This document shows, one piece after another, positions 55,348-64,000 of a stretch of DNA of 64,000 bases. How positions within the stretch are numbered: the first letter of the stretch is position 1; each line of letters opens with the position of its first letter. The notes beneath the pieces were generated by a model. The model worked only from the letters and a program-made list of their open reading frames with translations. It was not told the DNA's origin and made no database searches. The DNA comes from Bog-473 sp963843365 (lineage in GTDB: Bacteria; Actinomycetota; Acidimicrobiia; Acidimicrobiales; RAAP-2): positions 682,001 through 746,000 of the forward strand of contig CAWJKG010000002.1 in assembly GCA_963843365.1 (NCBI GenBank), given 5' to 3'. A program made the position numbers and the translations under genes.

Positions 55348-56303
55348 TGACCGAAGGCTCCGAACCCGTCGGGCCGGCCGACGCCAGTGTGGTGCCGCGG
55401 TTCTCGGGCCTGGCCACCTTCGCCCGGCTCCCCACCGCCGACCAGGTGCCCCGCTGGGACATCGGAGTGGTCGGCGTGCCGTTCGACGGCGGCACCAGCT
55501 ACCGCCCCGGGGCGCGCTTCGGCCCGGCGGCGGTGCGCCAGGGCTCGCGCCTGCTGCGTCCCTACCACCCCGCGCTCGAGGTCCTGCCGTTCGAACGGGC
55601 GCAGGTGGTCGACGCCGGTGACATCGCGTGCACGCCCTTCAGCACCGAGGAGGCGGTGGCCCAGATAGAGGCGGCGGCCGACGCGCTCGTGGCGGACGGG
55701 GGGCGCCTGGTCGCCATCGGAGGCGATCACACCATTGCGCTGCCGATGCTACGGGCCACGGCGCGCCGCCACGGGCCCTTGGCACTGGTGCACTTCGACG
55801 CGCATCTCGACACCTGGGACACCTATTTCGGGCAGCGCTACACCCACGGGACACCGTTCCGCCGCGCCTGGGAGGAGGGCCTCCTCCTGTACGAGCACAG
55901 CGCCCACGTGGGCCTCCGCGGGCCGCTGTACTCCGAGGCCGACCTGTCCGACGACGCGTCCATGGGGTTCGCGCAGTTCACCACCGACGACGTGGCGACG
56001 CACGGCGTGGCCGAGGTGGTGCGGCGGCTGCTGGCCCGCGTGGGTGACGCGCCCGTCTACCTGTCGGTCGACATCGACGTGCTCGACCCGGCGCACGCGC
56101 CAGGGACGGGCACGCCCGAGGCCGGTGGCCTGACGAGCCGCGAGCTGCTGGCCCTGGTGCGGGGCCTCCGGCCGGCGACGGTCGTCGGCGCCGACGTGGT
56201 CGAGGTCTCACCGGCGTACGACCACGCCGAGATCACGGCCATCGCCGCCGCGCACGTGCTCTACGACCTGGTGACGATCATGGCGGCTCCCACGACGGCC
56301 TGA
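55347..56303 (+). CDS. Agmatinase/ureohydrolase (arginase family)
   Basis: A 318-aa enzyme with all manganese-binding motifs: AIGGDHTIALPML, VHFDAHLDTWDTY and YLSVDIDVLDPAHAPGTGTP, plus VVEVSPAYDH. PFDGGTSYRPGARFGPAAVR is the N-terminal signature. Hydrolyses a guanidino compound (agmatine, guanidinobutyrate or similar) to an amine and urea. Coupled to the upstream hydrolase (TGATG). Confidence 0.9.
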   Translation: MTEGSEPVGPADASVVPRFSGLATFARLPTADQVPRWDIGVVGVPFDGGTSYRPGARFGPAAVRQGSRLLRPYHPALEVLPFERAQVVDAGDIACTPFSTEEAVAQIEAAADALVADGGRLVAIGGDHTIALPMLRATARRHGPLALVHFDAHLDTWDTYFGQRYTHGTPFRRAWEEGLLLYEHSAHVGLRGPLYSEADLSDDASMGFAQFTTDDVATHGVAEVVRRLLARVGDAPVYLSVDIDVLDPAHAPGTGTPEAGGLTSRELLALVRGLRPATVVGADVVEVSPAYDHAEITAIAAAHVLYDLVTIMAAPTTA

Positions 56304-56440
56304 GCCGCCGATCGGTTGGGCGGCCGCGGGGCCGAGTGACCCTGTAACAGTGCATTCACGCGGGGGAAACCAGCCGCGAACGTTGCCTTCCTAGGGTGAG
56401 CGGCACAGCGCAATACAGAGGTGGGAAACCAGGTACCGAC

Positions 56441-57298
56441 GTGAAGCGAGACCTGCTGGTTGGTGTGGCGCAATGGCTGGCCGCGCCGGGCGAGCCGCGC
56501 CAAAACATGAACGTGGCGCTGGGCATGATGGACGACGCCGCGGCGCGCGGCGTCGAGCTCCTGGTCCTCCCCGAGTTGTGGTCCTGCGGGTACGACCCTG
56601 AGACCCTGGCCCGGGACGCCCGGGCGGATGCGCAGCCGCTCGACGGGCCGCGCGTGACGCGACTGGGCGAGGCGGCCCGGCGGCGCGCCATGTGGTTGGC
56701 GGCCGGGTCCGTCCCCGAGCTCGGGAACGACGGCCTCGTCTACGACACGGCGCTCGTCTTCAACCCGCGCGGCGAGCTGGTGGCCCGGCACCGCAAGGTG
56801 CACCTCTACCCGCCGACACTCGAACCCTCGGTGTTCAGCCCGGGCGACCGGCTGACGACGTTCGAGGACCCGGCGCTCGGACGGGTCGGGCTGGTCGTCT
56901 GCTTCGACGGCGACTTCCCCGAGGTGGCGCGGACACTGGCCCTGCGCGGGGCGCGGCTGGTCCTGGCGCCGGCGGCCTACGAGGTCGAGGGGGCCAACGC
57001 CTGGGACCTCCTGTACCCGGCCCTCGCGCTCACCAACAGCCAATGGTGGATACAGGCCAACCAGGCCGGATCGCACTCCACCTCGACCCTGCTCGGGGGG
57101 AGCCGGATTGTGGCGCCGACCGGCACCGTGGTCACGGAGGCGAGCCGGGCCGTGCCGGGCGCGCCCAGCCGGGCCGAGCTCCTGGTGCACCGCATCGATC
57201 TGCACATCGCCTACGCGCGGGAGGGGATCTCGGGATTACTGGAGGACGAGCGCCACCCGGACCTCTACTTCGACCGCCTGGCGGCCGAGTCGGCCTGA
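56441..57298 (+). CDS. Carbon-nitrogen hydrolase (nitrilase superfamily)
   Basis: A 285-aa enzyme. The catalytic Glu is in LLVLPELWSCGYDPETLARD, the Lys in RHRKVHLYPP and the Cys in GLVVCFDGDFPEVARTLALR. It hydrolyses an amide, possibly a carbamoyl- or omega-amide. GTG 56441 is chosen as the start of conserved sequence; a TAGGGT box (56392-56397) lies upstream. Following an agmatinase-type enzyme, a role in polyamine or guanidine breakdown is possible. Confidence 0.88.
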   Translation: MKRDLLVGVAQWLAAPGEPRQNMNVALGMMDDAAARGVELLVLPELWSCGYDPETLARDARADAQPLDGPRVTRLGEAARRRAMWLAAGSVPELGNDGLVYDTALVFNPRGELVARHRKVHLYPPTLEPSVFSPGDRLTTFEDPALGRVGLVVCFDGDFPEVARTLALRGARLVLAPAAYEVEGANAWDLLYPALALTNSQWWIQANQAGSHSTSTLLGGSRIVAPTGTVVTEASRAVPGAPSRAELLVHRIDLHIAYAREGISGLLEDERHPDLYFDRLAAESA

Positions 57299-57304
57299 CG
57301 GCTG

Positions 57305-57733
57305 CTACCCGCCGTCCGTCGCGGCGCGGAGTGCGGCGTGCACGCGGGCACGAAAAACGACGTACTGGTCATGCGCCAGCCAGGGGACCGAGGGCAGCCG
57401 CGCAATCAGATGCGGCGCCTGCACCTGCTCGCCGCGGTCGAACTGGCGGCGGGTGAGGTCGACGTCGACTCCGGCGAAGCGGTTCCAGTAGTGATAACCC
57501 TGCGGCGACCCGTCGGCGTGCTGCACCTCCGCCTCCAGCAGCTCCCCTCCGAGAAGATCGTGCACGACGAGCGCCGTGACGGCGCACTGCCCCCGCGAGG
57601 GCTCTTCGGGGGTCCACAGCGGCGCGTCCGCCGGATCACACGTCTGCAGCGACCATGAGGCGCGGATGGCTCCTTCGACGCCCGCCAGCGTGAGCGGCTG
57701 CTCCTCCCCGAAGCGCTCGGGCGCCGTCACCAC
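57305..57733 (-). CDS. YunG-like hypothetical protein
   Basis: A 142-aa protein: AGVEGAIRASWSLQTCDP, SRGQCAVTALVVHDLLGGEL and GYHYWNRFAGVDVDLTRRQF. The conserved R-G-Q-C, H-Y-W-N and D-L-T-R-x-Q-F blocks fit YunG-family proteins; the Cys/His pair recalls a cysteine-hydrolase fold, but the function is unknown. GTG 57733 is chosen because it lies just after the upstream stop at 57744. Confidence 0.6.
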   Translation of the reverse strand: MVTAPERFGEEQPLTLAGVEGAIRASWSLQTCDPADAPLWTPEEPSRGQCAVTALVVHDLLGGELLEAEVQHADGSPQGYHYWNRFAGVDVDLTRRQFDRGEQVQAPHLIARLPSVPWLAHDQYVVFRARVHAALRAATDGG

Positions 57734-57743
57734 TGCGGCGGCC

Positions 57744-57968
57744 TCAGTGGCGCTTGCGCCGGTCGTGCTTCGATTGGGCCCGCTTGGCCTTCCGGCTCCG
57801 CCGGGCGGCGGCGTCGGGGTGCGTGCCATGGCTCACGTGCGCGCTGCTCCCAGCCCCGGCGATCGACACGTCCTCGCCCCGCATGGTACGCCGCCGACGC
57901 GCCATGGCGGCGAAGAAGGCGACGACGAGGACCACGGCCGCCAGGCTGAAGATGATCACGTAGAACAT
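57744..57968 (-). CDS. Small single-helix membrane protein with basic tail
   Basis: A 74-aa protein. MFYVIIFSLAAVVLVVAFFA is one membrane helix; the tail is strongly basic (RRRRTM, RRSRKAKRAQSK and RRKRH). No recognised family. It is followed 10 nt later by the YunG-like gene and is divergent from the S15 hydrolase. Confidence 0.6.
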   Translation of the reverse strand: MFYVIIFSLAAVVLVVAFFAAMARRRRTMRGEDVSIAGAGSSAHVSHGTHPDAAARRSRKAKRAQSKHDRRKRH

Positions 57969-58007
57969 GGCTCATTCAACCACGGTGTCGGGGCAGTCGC
58001 CGTTGGG

Positions 58008-58013
58008 TAGGGT
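58008..58013 (+). promoter_or_regulatory. -10 box TAGGGT, leaderless start of the S15 hydrolase
   Basis: TAGGGT, 7 nt, then ATG 58021. The 24 nt around it differ at only two positions from those at 60382-60405 before the nitroreductase. Confidence 0.5.
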
Positions 58014-58020
58014 CGCCCGC

Positions 58021-60361
58021 ATGGGAGGGACGGGGGGCGCACCGCGGGTCGTGCCATGGCACGTGCACGTCATGGGTGCGTGCCCATGGCGGGTCGTTCT
58101 CGCGTGGGCCGTCGTGATCCTCGCCGCGGCCGGCGTCCTGGCGACGGACGGCACCGCCATGGCCACGCCGTCCGTGTTGCCCTTCTACGGCCACGGCTCG
58201 ATCGGAGAGGCCTACCTCACCGGCGCTCCGCCCGGCGCCCACCTGATCGTCCTGAACGCGGCCGGGACCAGAGTCGGGTCCGGGGTGGTCGACCGGCTCG
58301 GCAGCCTCATCATCCGCAACGTGCCACCGGGGCCGGGGTACCGCTTCGCGACGGCACACGACCCGGGGGCGCGCCGCACGCCGCCGTTCTCCGTGCTCTC
58401 CACGCACTCGACGCCTTCCCCGTCCTTCTACTCCGGGCAGCACCTGCACGCCGGCCTCAACTACGTGCGCATGCGCGACGGCGTTCTGCTGGCGGCCACG
58501 GTGCGCCTCCCGCCGGGAAAGACCCTCGCCGACGGGCCCTTCCCCACCGTGATCGAGTACTCCGGGTACAACGTGGCCGGGCCGCACAGCCTCATTGACG
58601 CGCTCGAGGGTCACGCGTCAACGAGCGATCCCCTGCTGCCCGACACCTCCACCATTCTCGGCTCGGTGGTGGCGCCGCTGTTGGGCTTCGCCACCGTCAG
58701 CGTGCAGATGCGCGGCACCGGGTGCTCGGGTGGGGCGTTCGATCTCCTCGGTCTCCCGTCCGACTACGACGGCTACGACGCGGTGCAGACAGTGGGCGCG
58801 CAGCCCTGGGTGCTCAACCACAAGGTGGGCATGGTCGGGATCTCGTACTCGGGCTTCTCCCAACTCGTCGTGGCCGGCACCGATCCGCCGGACCTGGCGG
58901 CCATCACGCCGCTCAGCCCGACCGACGATCTCTATTCCACCGGCTACCCCGGCGGCATCTACAACGACGGCTTCGCCGCCAGCTGGGTGGCCCAGCGCGC
59001 CTCGGACGCCCAGCCGGCCCCCGGCGGGGGGCAGCCCTGGGCGACGGCCGAGATCAACACCGGCGACAAGACCTGTCTGGCCGACCAACGGCTCCATCTG
59101 CAGGCGCAGAGCCTCGAGTCGCTCGTCAGCCCGAACCTCGGCCGCACGCCGTCGCTCTTCACCCCTCGCTCGCCGGCGGCGTGGGCAACGCACATTGAGG
59201 TGCCGGTCTTCCTGGCCGGCGCGCTGCAGGACGAGCAGGTGGGACCCCAGTGGCCCGCCCTCATCACGTCCCTCCACGGCGACAAGAACGTCTACGTCAC
59301 CATGATGAACGGCACCCACACCGACTCACTCGGTCCCGACACGATCGGGCGCTGGCTCGAGTTCCTCGATCTGTACGTCGCCGACCGGCTGCCGACGCCG
59401 CCGCCGACCCTGGACGCGCTGGCGCCCACCTTGTATTCGGGGCTCACCGGCGGCGCCCCTTCGGCGCCGGTCCCCGCCATCCGCTTCACGAACGAGCCCT
59501 CGGTGGCCGCGGGCAGGTCCGCCTTCGCCGCACAGGACCCACGGGTCCGCGTACTCTTCGACAACGGAGGCGGATCTCTCGGGCCGGGCGGCGCTGCAGC
59601 CAACCTCTGAGTCGGGGTTCTCGTCCTGGCCTCCCGCCGGCACGGTGCTGCGCTACGCCCTCGGGACCGACGGCGAGCTCCGGGTGGGTACGACCAGCGG
59701 TGCTTCGACCGCGTCGTTCCGGCCCGACCCGTCGGTGCGCCCCGCCGATGACCTGGCGGCATCGGCCAACGCCTGGGCGGCCCAGCCGCCGTACCACTGG
59801 ACCACGGTGCCCGCCGCCAACGGCATCGCCTTCGAGACGCCCACGTTCACGAGCACCACCACGATCGTCGGACCGGCCAGTCTCAATCTGCGGCTCAAGT
59901 CGACCGCACCGGTCACGGACCTGCAGGTCACGGTCACCGAAGTCGAGCCCGGTGCGTCCCAGGAGGAGTACGTGACCTCGGGCTTCCTGCGCAGCAGCGA
60001 TCGCGCCCTGTCCGCCGCGTCGACGCCGCTCGACCCTGTGCCCACCTATGGCGCGGCGGACCGGCGCCCTCTGCCACGGGGACACTTCACGCTGGTACGG
60101 ATCCCGGTGGATCCCATTGCGCACACGTTCCGGTCCGGCACCCGGCTCCGCATCGTCATTTCGGCGCCCGGCGGCGACCGCCCCTCGTGGACGTTCGACA
60201 CGCCGGCGACCCACGGCGCAGTGGTCGACACCGTGGCGCTGCGCGGCTCATCGCTGGTGGTCAACGCCGTGGGCGGCGTCGTGCCCACCGGACAACCGGC
60301 CTGCGGCGCGTTGCGAGGTGAGCCCTGCCGGGCCTACGCCCCGCTCGGCAACCAGGGCTGA
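58021..60361 (+). CDS. Secreted X-Pro dipeptidyl-peptidase/CocE-type hydrolase (one frameshift)
   Basis: About 780 aa. A signal segment (WRVVLAWAVVILAAAGVLAT) is followed by an S15/CocE domain. The nucleophile is in VGMVGISYSGFSQLVVAG; FLAGALQDEQVGPQ supplies a likely Asp and MMNGTHTDSLGP the His. After a shift near 59590 the C-terminal jelly-roll (X-Pro C) domain follows, with PYHWTTVPAANGIAFETPTF and RIVISAPGGDRPSW. It hydrolyses esters or peptides outside the cytoplasm. ATG 58021 is supported by the leaderless promoter. Confidence 0.83.
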
Positions 60362-60389
60362 GACGGAGGGCCCGACGCCGGCCGTTGGA

Positions 60390-60395
60390 TAGGGT
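60390..60395 (+). promoter_or_regulatory. -10 box TAGGGT, leaderless start of the nitroreductase
   Basis: TAGGGT at 60390-60395, then CGCCTGC, then ATG 60403, the same layout and almost the same sequence as at 58008-58023. Confidence 0.5.
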
Positions 60396-60402
60396 CGCCT
60401 GC

Positions 60403-61132
60403 ATGGCAGCCGACGAGGGATCCGGGCTCCGCGACGAGGTCTCGCTCTACGAGGGGCTGCTCACCACGCGTGCCATCCGGCGCTACACCGACGAACCCGT
60501 CCCCGACGAGGCGTTGCGCGACATCCTCTTCGCCGCCACCCGGGCCCCGAGCGGCTCGAACCGCCAGCCCTTCCGTTTCATCGTCCTCACCGATGGGCCC
60601 GTCGCGCCGCGAAGCCAAGCGGCTGATCGGCGAAGGCGCCCGCGCCTTCTGGGCCGCCAAGCGGGAGGCCGACGGCTACGACTCCGGTTCGGGAGCCCGA
60701 GCCGACTCCCCCAAGGCGCGCATGGCTCGGACCATGCAGCACTATGTCGACACCTACGAGTCGGTGCCGGTGCTCGTGCTGGCCTGCTTCACGCGCTACC
60801 GCCACGCCAACCAGTACACCGACGGTGCGTCGGTGTACCCCGCCTGCCAGAACCTGCTGCTGGCCGCCAGGGCCCTGGGCTTCGGCGGTGTCATGACGAG
60901 CTGGCAGTTCGCGGCCGACACCGAGTTGCGGGCACTGCTGCACATTCCCGAGGAGACCGAATTGATGGCGACCATCACCCTCGGACGACCACAGGGCCAC
61001 CACGGACCAGTTCGTCGGCGCCCCCTCCCCGAGCTGGTGTTCGGCGAGCGCTGGGGTGAGGCTCCCGTCTGGGCCGTCGACCCGGCCGGGGCCGCCCACA
61101 CGGCGGCGGGACCACCGACCCGCACCCAATAG
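60403..61132 (+). CDS. Nitroreductase-family flavoprotein (one frameshift)
   Basis: About 243 aa. The FMN-binding start LLTTRAIRRYTDEPVPDEAL and TRAPSGSNRQPFRFIVLTDG are classical. After a shift near 60600 the rest reads REAKRLIGEGARAFWAAKRE, SVYPACQNLLLAARALGFGG and IPEETELMATITLGRP. It would reduce nitro or quinone compounds, or act as an F420/FMN oxidoreductase-like enzyme, with NAD(P)H. The amidohydrolase follows after 37 nt. Confidence 0.83.
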
Positions 61133-61169
61133 AGTTTGCTGTGTTGCGCACGCTCGCGGAAGGCTGACC

Positions 61170-62354
61170 ATGCACGCTGTCGACTCGCCCGTCTTCGACG
61201 CTGACAACCACTACTACGAGGCGCTCGACGCCTTCACCCGCCATCTCGATCCGAAGCTCGGGCCGCGGGTGATCGAGTGGGTCGAGGTCGGCGGGCGCCG
61301 GTATCACGCGTTGGGGGGCCGGGTCAGCCGGGCGGTGACCAACCCCACCTTCGACCCGATCGCGCCGGCCGGCGCGCTCGTCGACTACTTCCGGGGCAAC
61401 CCCGACGGCCGGCCCATGCACGAGCTGATGGGCAAGGCCGGGCCCATCCGACCCGAATACCGCGACCGCGACGCCCGCCTCGCCACCATGGACGCGCAGA
61501 ACCTTTCGAAGGTCTGGCTCTTCCCGACGCTGGGCATGCTCTACGAGGAGGCGCTCAAGCACGACCCCGGCGCTGTCGTCCTGCTCTTCCGGGCCTTCAA
61601 CCGCTGGCTGGCCGAGGACTGGGGCATGGCGTACCAGGACCGGATCTTCGCCGCCCCCTACATCACACTGGCCGACATCGACGAGGCCGTGCGCGAGCTG
61701 GAGTGGGCGCTCGACCAGGACGCGCGCGCCATCGTCATGCGGGCGGCCGCCCCTCTCACCGCCGGAGGCCCCGTGTCGCCGGCCGACGACGTGTTCGACC
61801 CCTTCTGGGCCCGCGTCAACGAATCCGGCATCACGGTCGTGATCCACGCGGGCGATGCCGGCCTCTCCTCCAACGGGTACGCGCCGGACGGGTTCTCCGC
61901 CTCGTTCCGCGCCGGCCCCTCGCGGCCCAGCATCAAGATGTTCGCCATTGAGCGGGCCGCCCACGACTACCTGGCCACGCTCCTGCTCGAGAAGCTGTTC
62001 GACCGGTTCCCCAACGTACGCGTCGCCTCCGTCGAGAACGGCTCGGAATTCCTCGCCCCACTCTTCGCCAAGCTGCGCACCACGGCGCGGCGCATGCCGG
62101 GCTACTTCTCCGAGGACCCGGTCCTCACCTTCCGGCGCAACGTGTGGATCAACCCGTTCTGGGAGGACGACGTGGGCGAAATCGTCGACCTCATGGGGGA
62201 CGACCGGGTCATCTTCGGATCGGACTGGCCCCACGTGGAAGGGCTGCCCGAGCCGACCGACTGGGTGACCGAGCTGCAGAAGCTCCCACGCGAGTCGGTG
62301 CCCAAGATCATGGGAGGCAACGTGTCCGAGCTGAACGAGCGGAGGCCCACATGA
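61170..62354 (+). CDS. Amidohydrolase (TIM-barrel, ACMSD-like)
   Basis: A 394-aa protein. The N-terminal SPVFDADNHYYEALDAFTRH holds a D-x-x-H metal motif (D-A-D-N-H). VVIHAGDAG carries a second His, and VIFGSDWPHVEGLPEPTDW the Asp of the metal site. This resembles the amidohydrolase 2 family (gamma-resorcylate/ACMS decarboxylase type). GGAAGG precedes ATG 61170. It overlaps zwf by 4 bp. Confidence 0.88.
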   Translation: MHAVDSPVFDADNHYYEALDAFTRHLDPKLGPRVIEWVEVGGRRYHALGGRVSRAVTNPTFDPIAPAGALVDYFRGNPDGRPMHELMGKAGPIRPEYRDRDARLATMDAQNLSKVWLFPTLGMLYEEALKHDPGAVVLLFRAFNRWLAEDWGMAYQDRIFAAPYITLADIDEAVRELEWALDQDARAIVMRAAAPLTAGGPVSPADDVFDPFWARVNESGITVVIHAGDAGLSSNGYAPDGFSASFRAGPSRPSIKMFAIERAAHDYLATLLLEKLFDRFPNVRVASVENGSEFLAPLFAKLRTTARRMPGYFSEDPVLTFRRNVWINPFWEDDVGEIVDLMGDDRVIFGSDWPHVEGLPEPTDWVTELQKLPRESVPKIMGGNVSELNERRPT

Positions 62355-63835
62355 GCGAGGTCGTCGACCAGAGCGAAACGGTCGACTCGGCGGCGCCTGG
62401 CTACCGGATTGAGCCACACGTCATCATTCTCTTCGGCGCCACCGGCGACCTGGCGGCGCGCAAGCTGTTGCCCGGCCTGCTCCACCTGGCCGTGAACGGC
62501 ATGATGCCCGACTACCGCATTGTGGGCAGCTCGACCAGCTCCCTGAGTGACGAGGAGTTCCGGCACCTGGCCCGCCACGCTGTCGACCAGTTCTCCACCG
62601 ACAAGATCTCACTGCTGCAGTGGGCGAACTTCGAGAAGCGACTCAGCTTCTGCTCCACCTCCGACGGGGCCCAGGCCCTGGCCGACCACGTGGCCGGCGC
62701 CGAAAAAGACATGGGCGGCGAGCCACGCCGGCTCCACTACCTGAGCGTCCCGCCCGCGGCGGACCGCGACGTCCTGCAGATGATCGCCGACGCCAAGCTC
62801 GTCGAGCGGTCGCGGGTGGTCATGGAGAAGCCGTTCGGGACCGATCTGGCCAGCGCGGTGGCGCTGAACGACCTGTTGCACTCCGTCTTCGACGAGGACC
62901 AGATCTTCCGCATCGACCACTTCCTCGGCAAGGAGGCGGCCCAGAACATTTTGGCCTTCCGCTTCGCCAACGGCCTCTTCGAGCCCATCTGGAACCGCGA
63001 CCACATCGACCACGTGCAGATCGACGTGCCCGAGACGCTGGGCGTGGACGATCGCGTCGCCTTCTACGAGGCGACGGGCGCTTTCAAGGACATGGTGGTG
63101 ACCCACCTCTTCCAGATCCTGGGTTTCATGGCGATGGAGCCCCCCACCGCGCTCTCCGCCGGACCCATCAACGAGGAGAAGAACAAGGTCTTCCGCTCCA
63201 TGCAGCCCGTGGACGTGACCGAGGTGGTGCGGGGCCAGTACGACGGCTACCGCGACATTCCCGGGGTGGCGGCCGACTCCGACACCGAGACGTTCGTGGC
63301 ACTCAAGGTCGAGATCGACAATTGGCGTTGGGCCGACGTCCCCTTCTTCCTGCGCACCGGCAAGAAGCTGGGCGGCGGCGAGCGCATCATCTCCATCGCG
63401 TTCCGCGAGCCGCCGAAGTCGATGTTCCCCGACGACTCCGGCGTCGGCACCCAGGGGCCCGACCACCTCACCTTCGACCTGGCCGATTCCTCCAAGCTGT
63501 CCCTCTCCTTCTACGGGAAGCGGCCCGGGCCGGGCATGAAGCTCGAGAAGCTGAGCCTGCAGTTCGCCCTGCACGAGACGGGTCAGGACGCCGACGTGCT
63601 CGAGGCCTACGAGCGCCTCATCCACGACGCCATGATCGGCGACCACACCCTGTTCAACACGGCCGAGGGCATTGAGCGCCTGTGGGAGGTGTCGACGCCG
63701 CTCCTGGAGAACCCGCCCCCGGTGCAGCCCTACGCGCAGGGCAGTTGGGGGCCGCCGTCGATCAACGAGCTCATCGCGCCGCGCACCTGGCGCCTGCCTT
63801 TCGAGCGTCGCTGGCGCGGGACATCCGCCGGCTGA
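62351..63835 (+). CDS. zwf: Glucose-6-phosphate 1-dehydrogenase
   Basis: A 494-aa enzyme of the oxidative pentose phosphate pathway. NADP-binding IILFGATGDLAARKLLPGLL, the catalytic signature FRIDHFLGKEAAQNILAFRF and the C-terminal LRTGKKLGGGERIISIAFRE are all present. ATG 62351 overlaps the amidohydrolase stop (ATGA). Length is typical. No opcA or gnd is seen within the window. Confidence 0.95.
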   Translation: MSEVVDQSETVDSAAPGYRIEPHVIILFGATGDLAARKLLPGLLHLAVNGMMPDYRIVGSSTSSLSDEEFRHLARHAVDQFSTDKISLLQWANFEKRLSFCSTSDGAQALADHVAGAEKDMGGEPRRLHYLSVPPAADRDVLQMIADAKLVERSRVVMEKPFGTDLASAVALNDLLHSVFDEDQIFRIDHFLGKEAAQNILAFRFANGLFEPIWNRDHIDHVQIDVPETLGVDDRVAFYEATGAFKDMVVTHLFQILGFMAMEPPTALSAGPINEEKNKVFRSMQPVDVTEVVRGQYDGYRDIPGVAADSDTETFVALKVEIDNWRWADVPFFLRTGKKLGGGERIISIAFREPPKSMFPDDSGVGTQGPDHLTFDLADSSKLSLSFYGKRPGPGMKLEKLSLQFALHETGQDADVLEAYERLIHDAMIGDHTLFNTAEGIERLWEVSTPLLENPPPVQPYAQGSWGPPSINELIAPRTWRLPFERRWRGTSAG

Positions 63836-63871
63836 GTCCAGTCATCCCGCCGGCGGCGGGAGCGCCGTACG

Positions 63872-64000
63872 TCAGTTCAGCGCGTGCCCGTTGGCCTGCG
63901 GGACCTCGGTGGACGTCCTCCCGGCGAGGTCGACGGGGTCGATCGGCCTGAACGCGGCCGTCGGCCCGACGGTCGGTCGGGCCCGCTCGTCACGCACGTC
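63872..64000 (-). CDS. Possible 3' end of a gene continuing past the right edge
   Basis: The minus strand is open from the window edge to TGA 63872, ending with AAFRPIDPVDLAGRTSTEVP and QANGHALN. It has typical codon use but is only 42 codons, and no family is recognised. Confidence 0.35.
   Translation of the reverse strand, partial: DVRDERARPTVGPTAAFRPIDPVDLAGRTSTEVPQANGHALN

Noticed and set aside
1..64000. tRNA, rRNA, CRISPR arrays and insertion sequences
   Set aside because: I looked for clover-leaf ends, regularly spaced repeats and transposase motifs and saw none.

Overview
The window is about 70% GC and packed with genes on both strands, many starting with GTG. It looks like an actinobacterium. 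The evidence is a DipZ-type CcdA-thioredoxin fusion, two secreted Rpf/transglycosylase-like proteins, a SigF/SigB-type sigma factor with its partner-switching regulators, and TANNNT -10 boxes 6-9 nt upstream of start codons (leaderless or nearly leaderless transcripts). Acidimicrobiia is my best guess at the class, by inference only. I see no rRNA, tRNA, CRISPR array, insertion sequence or phage gene.

Layout. 0-1.7 kb: the end of a CadD-like transporter, a small conserved protein and a short-chain dehydrogenase (SDR). 1.75-8.4 kb (minus strand): a branched-chain-amino-acid type ABC system with unusual fusions (MFS domain + LivF-type ATPase; LivH + LivM), a LivG-type ATPase and a membrane-anchored binding protein. 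8.4-16.9 kb (minus): a tightly coupled run of GH4 glycosidase, 3-hydroxyisobutyrate-dehydrogenase-like protein, class I aldolase, FGGY kinase, LarA-type racemase, tryptophan 2,3-dioxygenase and an ATP-grasp protein. This looks like a sugar or sugar-acid catabolic operon with two odd passengers. 16.9-24.4 kb: small membrane, acetyltransferase, FUSC, epimerase, SDR and kinase genes and an APC permease. 24.5-30 kb: sigma factor, anti-sigma factor, STAS antagonist and a large GAF/PP2C/HATPase phosphatase read from a SigB/SigF-like promoter, followed by a ParA-like ATPase. 30.6-34.5 kb: an ABC-2 exporter and a GH1 beta-glucosidase. 34.5-36.2 kb: a lower-GC islet (Usp, PLDc_N-like peptide, one small new ORF) flanked by direct repeats of the 3' end of an alpha/beta hydrolase gene. 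37-41.5 kb: membrane protein, DipZ, CsbD-like protein, acyl-CoA ligase. 41.5-43.6 kb: an AT-rich spacer, then two Rpf-like genes, each preceded by a nearly identical leader of about 155 bp. 43.6-53.2 kb: an epoxide-hydrolase-like protein, a nucleosidase, and a complete Kdp potassium system in which KdpD is split into two divergent genes. 53.3-64 kb: SDR, beta-lactamase-fold hydrolase, ureohydrolase, nitrilase, a secreted S15/CocE hydrolase, nitroreductase, amidohydrolase and glucose-6-phosphate dehydrogenase.

About 17 genes contain apparent 1-nt frameshifts, often beside G/C runs. Reading across the shifts restores normal family sequences, so most are probably sequence errors rather than real pseudogenes. 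Coordinates for these genes span the whole reconstructed gene.
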